Of a DNA stretch of 47,240 nt, positions 1 to 10,400 are shown piece after piece. The notes under the pieces are model-generated. The model saw nothing but the letters and a program-made list of their open reading frames with translations, made no database searches and was not told the DNA's origin. Source of the DNA: a virus; IMG/VR virus record IMGVR_UViG_3300047550_003785, positions 1-47,240 of that record, one strand, 5' to 3'. The position numbers and the translations under genes are program-made. Numbering within the stretch: position 1 is the stretch's first letter; every line of letters begins with the position of its first letter.

Positions 1-1310
1 CCAGAATTGGTAACATCGTAGCAAATACATCTTTAGTTGGTGGTACAATTACCGCTAACACCCAGTTAAATGTTGGTGATGCCAATGTTATCAATGGCAT
101 CGATGCATCGTCAGCCAGAATTGGTAACATCGTAGCAAATACATCTTTAGTTGGTGGTACAATTACCGCTAACACCCAGTTAAATGTTGGTGATGCCAAT
201 GTGGTGAATAGACTTGATGCATCTTCAGCCAGAATTGGTAACATCGTAGCAAATACATCTTTAGTTGGTGGTACAATTACCGCTAACACCCAGTTAAATG
301 TTGGTGATGCCAATGTGGTGAATAGACTGGATGCATCGTCAGCCAGAATTGGCAACATTGTTGCTAATACATCTTTAGTTGGTGGCACTATCACCGCTAA
401 CACCCAGTTAAATGTTGGTGATGCCAATGTGGTGAATAGACTGGATGCATCGTCAGCCAGAATTGGCAACATTGTTGCTAATACATCTTTAGTTGGTGGT
501 ACTATTACTGCCAATACACAGCTTAATATTGGCGCAGCCAATGTTGTAAACGGGATTGATGCTGGATCGGCTAGAATTGGTAATATTGTTGCTAATACAA
601 GCTTGATTGGTGGATCATTAACGGCTAACACTCAATTAAATGTTGGTGATGCCAATGTGGTGAATAGACTTGATGCATCTTCAGCCAGAATTGGTAACCT
701 TGTAGCCAATACAAGCTTGATTGGTGGAACATTAACGGCTAACACTCAATTAAATGTTGGTGAAGCCAATGTTATCAATGGCATCGATGCATCTTCAGCC
801 AGAATTGGTAACCTTGTAGCCAATACAAGCTTGATTGGTGGTACTCTTACTGCCAATACACAGCTTAATATTGGCGCAGCCAATGTTATCAATGGCATCG
901 ATGCATCTTCAGCCAGAATTGGTAACATCGTAGCAAATACATCTTTAGTTGGTGGTACAATTACCGCTAACACTCAATTAAATGTTGGTGCAGCCAACGT
1001 TGTAAACGGTATTGATGCTGGATCGGCTAGAATTGGTAGCATTTTTGCTAATACAAGCTTGATTGGTGGAACATTAACGGCTAACACTCAATTAAATGTT
1101 GGTGCAGCCAATGTTATCAATGGCATCGATGCATTGTCAGCCAGAATTGGTAACATCGTAGCAAATACATCTTTAGTTGGTGGTACAATTACCGCTAACA
1201 CCCAGTTAAATGTTGGTGATGCCAATGTTATCAATGGCATCGATGCATCGTCAGCCAGAATTGGTAATATTGTTGCTAATACAAGCTTGATTAGTGGCAC
1301 CATCACCGCC
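1..1310 (+). repeat. 114-bp tandem repeats encoding 38-aa fibre repeats
   Basis: The motif ccagaattggtaacatcgta recurs at spacing 114 (for example at positions 1, 115 and 229) through about 1270, with near-identical copies and a few variant blocks (gtg-aat-aga versus atc-aat-ggc). The period is a multiple of three, so copies can be gained or lost without a frameshift. The array is cut by the left window edge, so the total copy number is unknown. Confidence 0.9.
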
Positions 1311-4300
1311 AATACAACACTATCTGGTGGTTCTGCTAACATTATTAATGCAATTAATGCGGCATCAGCTAATATAGTTGGAATTGCTAATGCAAATACA
1401 GTTAATGTTGGAACATTATCGGCGGTAACAACAGTTATCGGTGGCACCATCACCGCCAATACAACACTATCTGGTGGTTCTGCTAACATTATTAATGCAA
1501 TTAATGCGGCATCAGCTAATATAGTTGGAATTGCTAATGCAAATACAGTTAATGTTGGAACATTATCGGCGGTAACAACAGTTATCGGTGGCACCATTGT
1601 AGCTAATACAAGTGTAACTTCTGCCACAGTAACAGCATCGGGTGACATTTATGGTGCCAGACTACAAGCAGGAAATATTGTTGCTAACACTAATTTGATG
1701 GCGGGAAGTATTAATGCCAACAGTTATCTGACTATCGCAAATTCACTCTATTCTGTAACAAGAAATAATGCAGTTACAATTACATCATATACAGGAAATG
1801 GAACAACTTTTGTAACTGGAGTTGCCACAAACCATGGGTTGGCTAACGGCGAATTAATTTTTATTAGTGGTGCTGCTGTCACACAAGCTCCATTAAATGG
1901 AGTATGGGCTGTTGTTAACACCGGTGTCAATTCAATCATGTTTTCAATTGCTCCAGGAACACTTCCTGTTGGCACAAATACAACTGCTATAGGTTCAACA
2001 ACAGTAGCTCGTTCATTTAACTATGTCACTTCATTAAATTCTAATAGTTACATTACAACAACAGAAGCATATGCAACAAGGTTACAAGCAGGAAATATTA
2101 TTGCTAACACAGAATTGATTGGTGGTACATTAACAGCCAATACAACCGCCAATGCGGCAACTGTGTCTGCATCAGGTGATATTTACGGTGCTAGATTACA
2201 GAGCGGAAACATTGTTGCTAATACATCTTTAGTTGGTGGTACAATCACCGCCAATACAACACTATCTGGTGGTTCTGCTAACATTATTAATGCAATTAAT
2301 GCGGCATCAGCCAATATTGTTGGTTTGATGAATGCTAATACAGGTAATGTTGGAACATTATCAGCCGTAACTCAGGTCATAGCAGGTTCTATAACATCAA
2401 ATGCTGGTATAACAGCAGCATCAGCGTCAATTGGAGCAGGCGGGCTAACAGTATCAGGCAATTTTACTATTACTGGTTCAACTATTAATGATTCGAATAC
2501 AGTAATACTACGCACTTCTTCACCTCTGTCCCAATCAGACAAAGCATACTTCATGATAAACAGAGGTCAAGTTGTACCTTCTGTATCTTCAACATCTACT
2601 TTGACACCCAGTTTAGGTACTAAAGTATTGGCGGTGACCGCAAGCAGTCATGGTTTCACAACAGGTGATCGTATCAGAGCAGAAAATACAGGTTCAAATT
2701 TCTTTGAAGGTATAGTAACAATAACAGGAACATCTGGCAATTTTACTTTCACTGTTGTCGCAGATAGTTCGACAGGATCAACCTCAGCATCATCATGGAC
2801 AATTACACTAGCATCCACTGGTGGAAAAACTAAAGACAGAGCGAATGCTGAAATACGTTGGGACAATGCATCAAATACATGGCAAATTCGTGACGTTGCT
2901 GGCGATCCAACTGTTTATACTAATATTGTTACTGAAAAATACACTGCAAACACAAACAATGCAGGTATCGTACAACTTAACGATTCAACCACAAGCACAA
3001 GTACAACATTAGCACCAACAGCCGCAGCAGTTAATACATTAAGACTTGCAGTGAATTCTTCTGTTACATCAAATGTTTTAAATTCTGGTGCAGCGGTAGT
3101 TGTTGCTCAGAATTTTGTGGAAGCAGTTGATGATTCTGATCCAGGTAATGGTAACTTCAAGTTTAATAATGCCACTATTAGTTCGGCAACTTTTGCTTAC
3201 ATGGACAATCTTGATGCTTATACAAATAATATCACAGGTATTCTTGCAACATATGCAGACTCAAACGGAGTAACAAAGGGTCATCTAAGATTCTCCGTAT
3301 TTGGTGCGTCAACAACAAAATATGCAGTATTCGCCGTGACCGGTTCAACAGCAGCAACAGGTTATTATAAAGTTGCATTGTCACATGTTTCAAGTGTGGG
3401 AACATTTGCTGCCTCTGATCTTGTCATGATTCAATTCAGTAGAGCTGGTAATATTGGACCACAAGGTCCATCAGGACCACAAGGTCCATCAGGACCACAA
3501 GGTCCATCAGGACCACAAGGTCCATCAGGACCACAAGGACCAAGTGGACCACAAGGTCCATCAGGACCACAAGGACCAAGTGGACCACAAGGTCCATCAG
3601 GACCACAGGGACCAAGTGGACCACAAGGTCCATCAGGACCACAAGGTCCATCAGGACCACAAGGTCCATCAGGACCACAAGGTCCATCAGGACCACAAGG
3701 TCCATCAGGACCACAGGGACCAAGTGGACCACAAGGTCCATCAGGACCACAAGGTCCATCAGGACCACAAGGACCAAGTGGACCACAAGGTCCATCAGGA
3801 CCACAAGGACCAAGTGGACCACAAGGTCCATCAGGACCACAAGGTCCATCAGGACCACAAGGTCCATCAGGACCACAGGGACCAAGTGGACCACAAGGTC
3901 CATCAGGACCACAAGGACCAAGTGGACCACAAGGTCCATCAGGACCACAAGGACCAAGTGGACCACAAGGTCCATCAGGACCACAAGGACCAAGTGGACC
4001 ACAAGGTCCATCAGGACCACAAGGTCCATCAGGACCACAAGGTCCATCAGGACCACAGGGACCTACAGGACCACAAGGTCCAACTGGTCCTACTGGCCCA
4101 ACTGGTCCAACTGGACCTTCAACTGCAATCAATGCAACCAATGACACAACAACAACAACATTGTATCCAGTAATGATAGGTGCAGCAGGTTCAAATCAAA
4201 CACCTAAAGTTACTACTTCATCATTCACGTTCGACGCATCAACAGGTGAATTGACCGCAACTACTTACAATTCATCTTCTGATGAAAGATTAAAAGATAA

Positions 4301-4544
4301 TATTGAAACTATAGAGAATGCATTAGCACTAATAACATCAATAAGGGGTGTGACGTTTAACTGGAAAAATACTGGTAAAAAAGGATTGGGTGTGATTGCT
4401 CAAGAAGTTGAAAAAGTTTTACCTGAAATTGTTTTACATAATGAAAATGGTTATAAAAGTGTGAATTATGATTCAATAATAGCTATTTTATTAGAGTCAA
4501 TTAAACAATTAAAACAAGAGATCGAAATATTAAAAAGGAAATAA
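1..4544 (+). CDS. Giant collagen-like tail fibre with C-terminal Peptidase_S74 chaperone (5' partial)
   Basis: The frame is open from the left edge (first full codon at 3), so the start lies outside the window and the GTG at 201 is not a real start. Order seen: about eleven 38-residue repeats with the core [20 protein letters not shown]; two near-identical 49-residue repeats around 1320-1600; mixed fibre sequence; a Gly-Pro-Gln/Gly-Pro-Ser collagen-like stalk at 3456-4121; a short knob; then a Peptidase_S74 domain from about 4270. The S74 motif [10 protein letters not shown] is intact, with the expected self-cleavage Ser (codon 4278-4280) and Lys five residues on (4293-4295). By family knowledge this domain helps trimeric fibres fold and then cuts itself off. 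A C-terminal coiled coil ([15 protein letters not shown]) follows. It is probably a long trimeric host-binding fibre; which T4 fibre it replaces cannot be told. Confidence 0.85.
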   Translation, partial: RIGNIVANTSLVGGTITANTQLNVGDANVINGIDASSARIGNIVANTSLVGGTITANTQLNVGDANVVNRLDASSARIGNIVANTSLVGGTITANTQLNVGDANVVNRLDASSARIGNIVANTSLVGGTITANTQLNVGDANVVNRLDASSARIGNIVANTSLVGGTITANTQLNIGAANVVNGIDAGSARIGNIVANTSLIGGSLTANTQLNVGDANVVNRLDASSARIGNLVANTSLIGGTLTANTQLNVGEANVINGIDASSARIGNLVANTSLIGGTLTANTQLNIGAANVINGIDASSARIGNIVANTSLVGGTITANTQLNVGAANVVNGIDAGSARIGSIFANTSLIGGTLTANTQLNVGAANVINGIDALSARIGNIVANTSLVGGTITANTQLNVGDANVINGIDASSARIGNIVANTSLISGTITANTTLSGGSANIINAINAASANIVGIANANTVNVGTLSAVTTVIGGTITANTTLSGGSANIINAINAASANIVGIANANTVNVGTLSAVTTVIGGTIVANTSVTSATVTASGDIYGARLQAGNIVANTNLMAGSINANSYLTIANSLYSVTRNNAVTITSYTGNGTTFVTGVATNHGLANGELIFISGAAVTQAPLNGVWAVVNTGVNSIMFSIAPGTLPVGTNTTAIGSTTVARSFNYVTSLNSNSYITTTEAYATRLQAGNIIANTELIGGTLTANTTANAATVSASGDIYGARLQSGNIVANTSLVGGTITANTTLSGGSANIINAINAASANIVGLMNANTGNVGTLSAVTQVIAGSITSNAGITAASASIGAGGLTVSGNFTITGSTINDSNTVILRTSSPLSQSDKAYFMINRGQVVPSVSSTSTLTPSLGTKVLAVTASSHGFTTGDRIRAENTGSNFFEGIVTITGTSGNFTFTVVADSSTGSTSASSWTITLASTGGKTKDRANAEIRWDNASNTWQIRDVAGDPTVYTNIVTEKYTANTNNAGIVQLNDSTTSTSTTLAPTAAAVNTLRLAVNSSVTSNVLNSGAAVVVAQNFVEAVDDSDPGNGNFKFNNATISSATFAYMDNLDAYTNNITGILATYADSNGVTKGHLRFSVFGASTTKYAVFAVTGSTAATGYYKVALSHVSSVGTFAASDLVMIQFSRAGNIGPQGPSGPQGPSGPQGPSGPQGPSGPQGPSGPQGPSGPQGPSGPQGPSGPQGPSGPQGPSGPQGPSGPQGPSGPQGPSGPQGPSGPQGPSGPQGPSGPQGPSGPQGPSGPQGPSGPQGPSGPQGPSGPQGPSGPQGPSGPQGPSGPQGPSGPQGPSGPQGPSGPQGPSGPQGPSGPQGPSGPQGPSGPQGPSGPQGPSGPQGPTGPQGPTGPTGPTGPTGPSTAINATNDTTTTTLYPVMIGAAGSNQTPKVTTSSFTFDASTGELTATTYNSSSDERLKDNIETIENALALITSIRGVTFNWKNTGKKGLGVIAQEVEKVLPEIVLHNENGYKSVNYDSIIAILLESIKQLKQEIEILKRK
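1309..1605 (+). repeat. 147-bp direct duplication inside the fibre gene
   Basis: The block containing ttctgctaacattattaatg occurs at 1331 and again at 1478 (offset 147, or 49 codons), almost unchanged. A third partial copy starts near 2273. It is an in-frame internal duplication of the fibre shaft. Confidence 0.8.
3456..4121 (+). repeat. Collagen-like Gly-Pro-X repeat array (first fibre)
   Basis: The 18-base unit ggaccacaaggtccatca (GPQGPS) repeats with only minor synonymous changes (aag-tgg-acc and cag-gga variants), ending in [12 protein letters not shown]. Proline sits in the second position of each triplet (Gly-Pro-Y), and Y is Gln, Ser or Thr. The near identity at DNA level points to recent expansion or homogenisation. 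Confidence 0.92.
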
Positions 4545-4552
4545 CCTGCTTT

Positions 4553-4560
4553 ACTAAATA
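4553..4560 (+). promoter_or_regulatory. Late promoter-like octamer ACTAAATA
   Basis: It matches the T4 late promoter core (TATAAATA) at its last six bases and lies about 22 bases before the ATG at 4583, just after the stop of the preceding fibre gene. The same xxTAAATA pattern recurs before other transcription units here. Confidence 0.5.
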
Positions 4561-4582
4561 TACCGATTAGAAAGGAAAGTTT

Positions 4583-4936
4583 ATGCCAGCAGGTTATTCT
4601 GAATTATTTCTTGAGCAAGGAGCGGACTTTAACACATCAATTACTCTTGATGATGTGAGTGGTGTTGCATTCAATTTAGCAAGTTATACAGCATCTTCAC
4701 AAATGAGAAAGTCATATTACTCATCGAACGCTGCTGCTACGTTTACCGTTTCAACCGGAGCGGTACCTTCAGCAGGTATAATTACTTTATCTTTAAATTC
4801 GGCAAACACTGCTAACATATATCCTGGCAGATATGTATATGATGTTTACATTACCTCAAATGTGGGAAGAATTCGAGTATTGGAGGGTATAGTTAATGTA
4901 AGCCCACAAGTTACTAAATTACCAGGAATGCTATAA
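4583..4936 (+). CDS. Putative virion structural protein, 117 aa
   Basis: This compact protein starts PAGYSELFLEQGADFNTSIT and contains SQMRKSYYSS and PGRYVYDVYI. The pattern is an N-terminal 'E-Q-G-x-D-F' element, a beta-rich middle and a closing 'YDVYIT...RVLEGIV' strand. It recalls the small beta-sandwich virion proteins often found among fibre genes of marine T4-like phages and the BppU-type N-terminal fold. That resemblance is from memory and unconfirmed. A purine-rich site (gaaaggaaag) precedes the ATG. Its stop overlaps the next start in a TAATG junction, so the two are translationally coupled. Position between fibres suggests a baseplate or fibre-attachment role; the exact function is unknown. 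Confidence 0.6.
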   Translation: MPAGYSELFLEQGADFNTSITLDDVSGVAFNLASYTASSQMRKSYYSSNAAATFTVSTGAVPSAGIITLSLNSANTANIYPGRYVYDVYITSNVGRIRVLEGIVNVSPQVTKLPGML

Positions 4937-5160
4937 TGTCACAAACAATAGGTACAGTGAGTGTAAAGGTAAATAGCACTCCTTCTGTTAGAGTACAATC
5001 AATTCAATATTTACCAAATCCAGCCAATTATACTATTAAAGCTGCTTCTGACTTGGAAATTTCAAATAATTTGACCGGGCGTGGAGTTTTAACCTACGAC
5101 GAAACTAATCAAGAATTTGTCGTGCAAGATATACCAAGACTAAACGGAGGCACATTCTAA
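4936..5160 (+). CDS. Small protein of unknown function with C-terminal GGTF
   Basis: This is a 74-residue protein starting at the ATG of a TAATG overlap with the previous gene and ending one base before the next ATG (5162). No family is recognised. Visible features are an early beta-like stretch (VSVKVNSTPSVRVQSIQYL), a middle segment with LTYDETNQEFVVQDI, and the ending RLNGGTF. The ending matches the C-terminus of the next gene (SLDGGTF) and resembles that of the coiled-coil gene after it (KDAGSF). The tight coupling and shared tail suggest a structural partner of the following fibre-like protein. Confidence 0.55.
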   Translation: MSQTIGTVSVKVNSTPSVRVQSIQYLPNPANYTIKAASDLEISNNLTGRGVLTYDETNQEFVVQDIPRLNGGTF

Positions 5161-5161
5161 A

Positions 5162-6898
5162 ATGGCTGGAGCAACCAATACAATCATTCAGATTTTACGT
5201 TCGAACACTACTGCATATCCAACAACACTAGAGCCAGGCGAACAGGCGTATTCATACGTATCTCAAAAACTTTTTGTTGGTAACAATGACACAACTGTTA
5301 TCACGATAGGCGGAAAATATTACGTAGACCTAATTGACAATGCAACAGCAGCCAATACAGGCAACACTCTTGTTCGCCGTGATAATGCCGGTAATGTTGC
5401 TTTCAAAATGGTTTCTGTTGCAGACAATGCATCACAGGCCACAGATGTTGTTAACAAAAGTTACTTAGATTCCAGAATTAATGCGCTTTCATCAAATACA
5501 ATTTATGATGGTGCACCTATCGGCACAAATGGTTATTCTAATGTTCATGTAAATTCCGCAGTCGGTGGTGGGCAAGTTATTGTTGTTGCAAACAATACAA
5601 CAGTTGCAACGTTCACCAAAACAACTGCATCATTTGTACAAGACGTTGGTATTACAGGTAATCTTGTAGTCAAAGGCACAACATCATATACAAACGTACA
5701 GTCACTTCTTGTTTCAAACAATGATATTGTTCTGAATGCAAATGCGTCAGGTTATCCTCTCATCAATGCATACATCACAGTCAATCGTGGTGCAGCAGAT
5801 AATTCTGCAATTATTTGGAATGAAGCCACTGATAGATGGCAAATCGATAATGCTATTGGCTCGAATTATGATATTGTAGATACAGGTGGTGGGCAATCTA
5901 TTGGTGGTACAACGACACTTAATGCTGCATCAGTAACAAATGGTTTACATGCAGGTACTTTAGAGGTATCTGGGCATACTAACGTAGCATCATTGACTGC
6001 AAACAGTACAATTACCACAGATCAATTAATTGTTGCTGCTAATGTGCAGCTTGCTAACGTCGCCAATGTCTCATATTATGCAAGCATTTTGAATTCTACT
6101 GGTAGCGGAAATGATCGTCATTACATTATGTTGTCAGATGACACAACTGGTAATACAAGATTCCAAGCTAACACACTTCTGAATTACGACACTTCAAATA
6201 CAACACTATCAGTAGGTTATACAACTTATACACCTCTACCAAACACATTATATCAAGCAACAGGTTCAAGTTCAGCCTATATTCAAAACAATATTCAAAA
6301 CTTAAATAATGGAGGTTCGTCCGATTGGGTAGCTACTGCCGATAATGGTACTGACACTAAAGGCTACATTGATATGGGTATTGCCGGAGGCAATTACACA
6401 TATGATGGTTTTCATAAACCTAATGACGGTTATTTGTATGTTGCGGGTAACACTGGGCAGGGTCTTGGTAACTTATGGATCGGTACTGCTGTATCTAATA
6501 CATTGAATCAAACAATTGGTTCTATTTTCTTACATTTAGGTTACGATTCTACGGCAAACATAGTTGGTTATATCAGCAGACAAGGCAACAATCCTGCCAA
6601 CACTGCAACATGGGCAATTAATAAATCAAGTGGTGCGAACTATAATTATTCTCTTGATGTTGTAGGCTCTGCTAATGTGGCAGCACTGTACATTAATAAC
6701 ACTCAAGTTCTCGGTGAATCATTTGCGCTTCCTGTAACGTTCGGTGGAACAGGCTTAACGTCTGTCACGGCAAATACAGTTCTGTTTGGTAATGGCTCTG
6801 GTGCATTAGGAGTAACTAATGTTCCAGTTGAAGGGCAAATATTACAATTTACAACAAATGGTGTCAAATTTGCAAGTCTTGATGGAGGAACATTCTAA
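5162..6898 (+). CDS. Tail fibre-like structural protein, 578 aa
   Basis: The N-terminus (NTIIQILRSNTTAYPTTLEP, then GEQAYSYVSQKLFVG) resembles the small N-terminal domain seen at the start of many phage fibre and receptor-binding proteins. A similar element opens the collagen fibre at 7446. The rest is rich in Asn, Thr, Gly and Val, as in beta-structured fibre shafts. It includes a segment VNRGAADNSAIIWNEATDRW like those in other T4-like fibres. The last part has FGGTGLTSVTANTVLFGNGSG, common in fibre tips, and ends SLDGGTF. There are no enzymatic motifs. It probably forms part of the adsorption apparatus; the specific attachment point is unknown. Confidence 0.65.
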   Translation: MAGATNTIIQILRSNTTAYPTTLEPGEQAYSYVSQKLFVGNNDTTVITIGGKYYVDLIDNATAANTGNTLVRRDNAGNVAFKMVSVADNASQATDVVNKSYLDSRINALSSNTIYDGAPIGTNGYSNVHVNSAVGGGQVIVVANNTTVATFTKTTASFVQDVGITGNLVVKGTTSYTNVQSLLVSNNDIVLNANASGYPLINAYITVNRGAADNSAIIWNEATDRWQIDNAIGSNYDIVDTGGGQSIGGTTTLNAASVTNGLHAGTLEVSGHTNVASLTANSTITTDQLIVAANVQLANVANVSYYASILNSTGSGNDRHYIMLSDDTTGNTRFQANTLLNYDTSNTTLSVGYTTYTPLPNTLYQATGSSSAYIQNNIQNLNNGGSSDWVATADNGTDTKGYIDMGIAGGNYTYDGFHKPNDGYLYVAGNTGQGLGNLWIGTAVSNTLNQTIGSIFLHLGYDSTANIVGYISRQGNNPANTATWAINKSSGANYNYSLDVVGSANVAALYINNTQVLGESFALPVTFGGTGLTSVTANTVLFGNGSGALGVTNVPVEGQILQFTTNGVKFASLDGGTF

Positions 6899-6901
6899 AT
6901 A
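6894..6901 (+). promoter_or_regulatory. Late promoter-like octamer TCTAAATA
   Basis: The octamer overlaps the stop codon of the 578-aa fibre gene and sits 32 bases before the ATG at 6934. It fits the late promoter series of this window. Confidence 0.45.
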
Positions 6902-6933
6902 TATTATGTTTATATCGATGATGGAGTTCGTAC

Positions 6934-7446
6934 ATGAATCAGGAAAAATTTATAAGTTCTTATATTGATTTACTTAATTCTACCTTAACAGAAGCTATAC
7001 AAAAAAACTTGACAGTTCTTGCTCAAAGAAATGTTTTTGAGCAAGAACTAAATGAGATTAAATCAAATGTAAATAATGAATCAAAATCTTTAAAAGATAC
7101 TTTGTCTCAAAGAGATAAAGAAATAAATGAATTGAAATCTCAACTAAATGATGCTAGACGCCAAAAAGATGTTGCAACTGGTGAAACAAATGAATTGAAG
7201 AAAAATGTTCAACACGTTGAAACTTTCAAAAGCGAACTCGTCAAAGCTAGAAGCGAAATAGACAGACTTAATAATCAATTACAAGAAAAAGAAAAAGTAA
7301 TCGATTCTCTTAATAATGAAAACAAAAATCTTCTTGAAAAAATTTCCAAAAAAGAAGAAGATGTCAAATCTATAAAAAAGCCCGTCAGAAAAAATACGGA
7401 GCAACTCGTAGAAACAGTAATTGTTAAGGACGCAGGCAGCTTTTAA
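6934..7446 (+). CDS. Coiled-coil protein, 170 aa, C-terminal GSF
   Basis: From about residue 25 to 150 the protein is almost entirely charged and heptad-like, with stretches such as [19 protein letters not shown] and [20 protein letters not shown]. This indicates a long alpha-helical coiled coil. It ends in KDAGSF, close to the GGTF endings of the two genes before it. Its stop overlaps the start of the collagen fibre (TAATG at 7444-7448). No family is recognised. The coupling to the fibre and the rod-like shape would suit a connector or an assembly chaperone, but this is inference. Confidence 0.6.
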   Translation: MNQEKFISSYIDLLNSTLTEAIQKNLTVLAQRNVFEQELNEIKSNVNNESKSLKDTLSQRDKEINELKSQLNDARRQKDVATGETNELKKNVQHVETFKSELVKARSEIDRLNNQLQEKEKVIDSLNNENKNLLEKISKKEEDVKSIKKPVRKNTEQLVETVIVKDAGSF

Positions 7447-10400
7447 TGTCAAACACAGTAATTCAAATAAAGAAAACCGGAGCAACAGGTAATACACCTG
7501 ATGCCAACTCACTTTTACCTGGTGAGTTGGCTATCAACTATGCTGACGGCAAACTTTTCTATAAAGATGATGCTAATGTAGTACAGGCGATCTATCTACA
7601 AAACCTGTATGAAACAATAAACGTCAATGGTACACTTTTAATACCAACTTCAATCACAGACATTCTTAATTTTCAATCAGGCAATGGCATAAGTCTGACG
7701 GCAAATTCAATAACAGAAACTATTTACATTGATGAAACATTATCACCAATAATTAATGCGGTATTTGCTTTTGCTAATACAAGATATAGTTCGAATGGTG
7801 GTACAATTTATGGCAGCACAACAATAACTGGTAATCTTGTTGTTGATACGACCGCAAATGCAGTTTCAATCACGACTGAAAATAGTTATTCCGACAAATT
7901 TATAGCAAACAGTGTTGTTGCAAACACTGGCGTTATTGGAAATGCTCTAGTATCCAATACAAGTATCTTTGCAAATACAATTATTGCAAACACTTCACTA
8001 TCAGTTTTGGGACCATCAACAATTTCTGGTAATTTAGTTACAAATTATTTGTCAGTAAATAATGATGTAATTATTTCTGGTAATTTAACCGTACTCGGTA
8101 ATACACTTACAGTTAATACACAAACCCTCTCAATTGACGATTCGTTAATTTCTCTTGCAAAAAATAACACCACTGATGTGGTTGATATTGGTTTTTATGG
8201 GCACTATGCAAACACTCCAAATCTTCATACTGGTTTAGTTAGACATGCAACGGATAAAATCTATTATCTTTTTGATAATCTACAGACAGAACCGTCTTCT
8301 ACAATTGATGTTGCAAACGCTACAATTGCAACGATCAATGCAAACGTAATTTCTACAAGCATTACACTAAGAGGGTTTGATCCTCTTGCGCATGCTAATG
8401 GTGCTTTTAATAAAGCAAACGCAGCATACGATTATGCTAACAACATTTCATTGACACCTGGCCCAACTGGACCACAGGGACCACAAGGTAACATAGGACC
8501 AACTGGACCTACTGGACCAACTGGTGCTCAAGGTGATACTGGCCCAACTGGACCACAGGGACCACAAGGTAACATAGGACCAACTGGACCTACTGGACCA
8601 ACTGGTGCTCAAGGTGATACTGGCCCAACTGGACCACAAGGTCCAATAGGTCCAATAGGACCATCAGGCCCAACAGGACCACAGGGACCACAGGGAGATA
8701 TTGGTCCAACAGGACCTCAAGGTCCAATCGGTCCAATAGGACCATCAGGTCCAACAGGACCTATTGGACCAACAGGACCACAGGGACCACAGGGAGATAT
8801 TGGTCCAACAGGACCTCAAGGTCCAATCGGTCCAATAGGACCATCAGGTCCAACAGGTCCTACTGGACCCATAGCCGGTTCAAATCAACAAATTATTTAC
8901 AATAATAATGGTTCACCTGGTGCATCGGCAAATTTAACATGGGATGGGACAATATTACGTGCAACTCAACTTATAGTAACAAATTCTGCTGGTGATGAAG
9001 GTGGAGAAATATTACTAGCGAAACCTGTGTCCAATGTAACATTAAGTGGTACTGGTATTACTATTGATGCTTATCAAAATAAAATAAGATTTTTTGAGCA
9101 GGGTGGTAATGCAAGAGGTGTATATATTGACTTGACAGAAGCAGCTAATGGAGCTTCGACAAATTTATTGGCAGGTGGAGCAACCGGACCAACTGGGCCA
9201 CAAGGTCCAATTGGACCATCGGGTCCAACAGGACCACAGGGACCGATAGGTCCCATTGGTCCAATAGGTCCAAGTGGGCCAACAGGACCGCAAGGACCGA
9301 TAGGTCCCATTGGTCCATCGGGTCCACAAGGTCCAATAGGACCATCAGGCCCAACAGGACCACAAGGTCCAATAGGACCATCAGGCCCAACAGGACCACA
9401 GGGACCTCAAGGTGATATTGGTCCATCGGGTCCACAAGGTCCAATAGGACCATCAGGTCCAACAGGACCACAAGGGCCGATAGGTCCCATTGGTCCATCG
9501 GGTCCACAAGGTCCAATCGGACCATCAGGTCCAACAGGACCACAGGGTCCAATAGGACCAATTGGACCAATCGGACCATCGGGTCCAACAGGACCACAGG
9601 GACCGATAGGTCCCATTGGTCCAATAGGTCCAAGTGGGCCAACAGGACCACAGGGACCAATAGGACCAATCGGTCCAATAGGACCATCAGGACCAACTGG
9701 TCCACAAGGTCCAATAGGACCAATAGGACCAATCGGTCCAATAGGACCATCAGGCCCAACAGGACCACAGGGGCCTGCTGGACCAATCGGTCCAATAGGA
9801 CCATCAGGACCAACTGGTCCACAAGGTCCAATAGGACCAATAGGACCAATCGGTCCAATAGGACCATCAGGTCCACAAGGTCCAATAGGACCAATAGGAC
9901 CAATCGGTCCAATAGGACCATCAGGTCCACAAGGTCCAATAGGACCATCAGGTCCAACAGGACCACAGGGTCCAATAGGACCAATTGGACCAATTGGACC
10001 ATCAGGTCCAACAGGACCACAGGGTCCAATAGGACCAATTGGACCAATCGGACCATCAGGTCCAACAGGACCACAGGGTCCAATAGGACCAATAGGACCA
10101 ATTGGACCAATTGGACCATCAGGTCCAACAGGACCACAAGGACCGATAGGTCCCATTGGTCCAATAGGACCATCAGGTCCAACAGGACCACAGGGTCCAA
10201 TAGGACCAATTGGACCAATCGGACCATCAGGTCCAACAGGACCACAAGGACCTACAGGAGCAACATCATATTCAATTCCTGATACCGGCGCTGCTCCTCG
10301 ATATATACTTTTAGGTACGTGGTCAACTGCTCAGTCTGGGCAAACACTTTTAATTGATATTGTTGCACATGCAGGTTACAATGCAGATACAACTCAAAAT

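Noticed and set aside
1-1310. CRISPR array
   Set aside because: Spacing is a codon multiple, the 'spacers' are repeated too, and the frame stays open. It is a coding tandem repeat.
3431-4173. Long ORFs on both strands across the first collagen array (reverse GPDGPCGP-type and forward KVHQDH-type)
   Set aside because: They are shadows of the Gly-Pro repeats: ggacc/ggtcc reads as Gly-Pro on either strand. They have no start signals or neighbours of their own.
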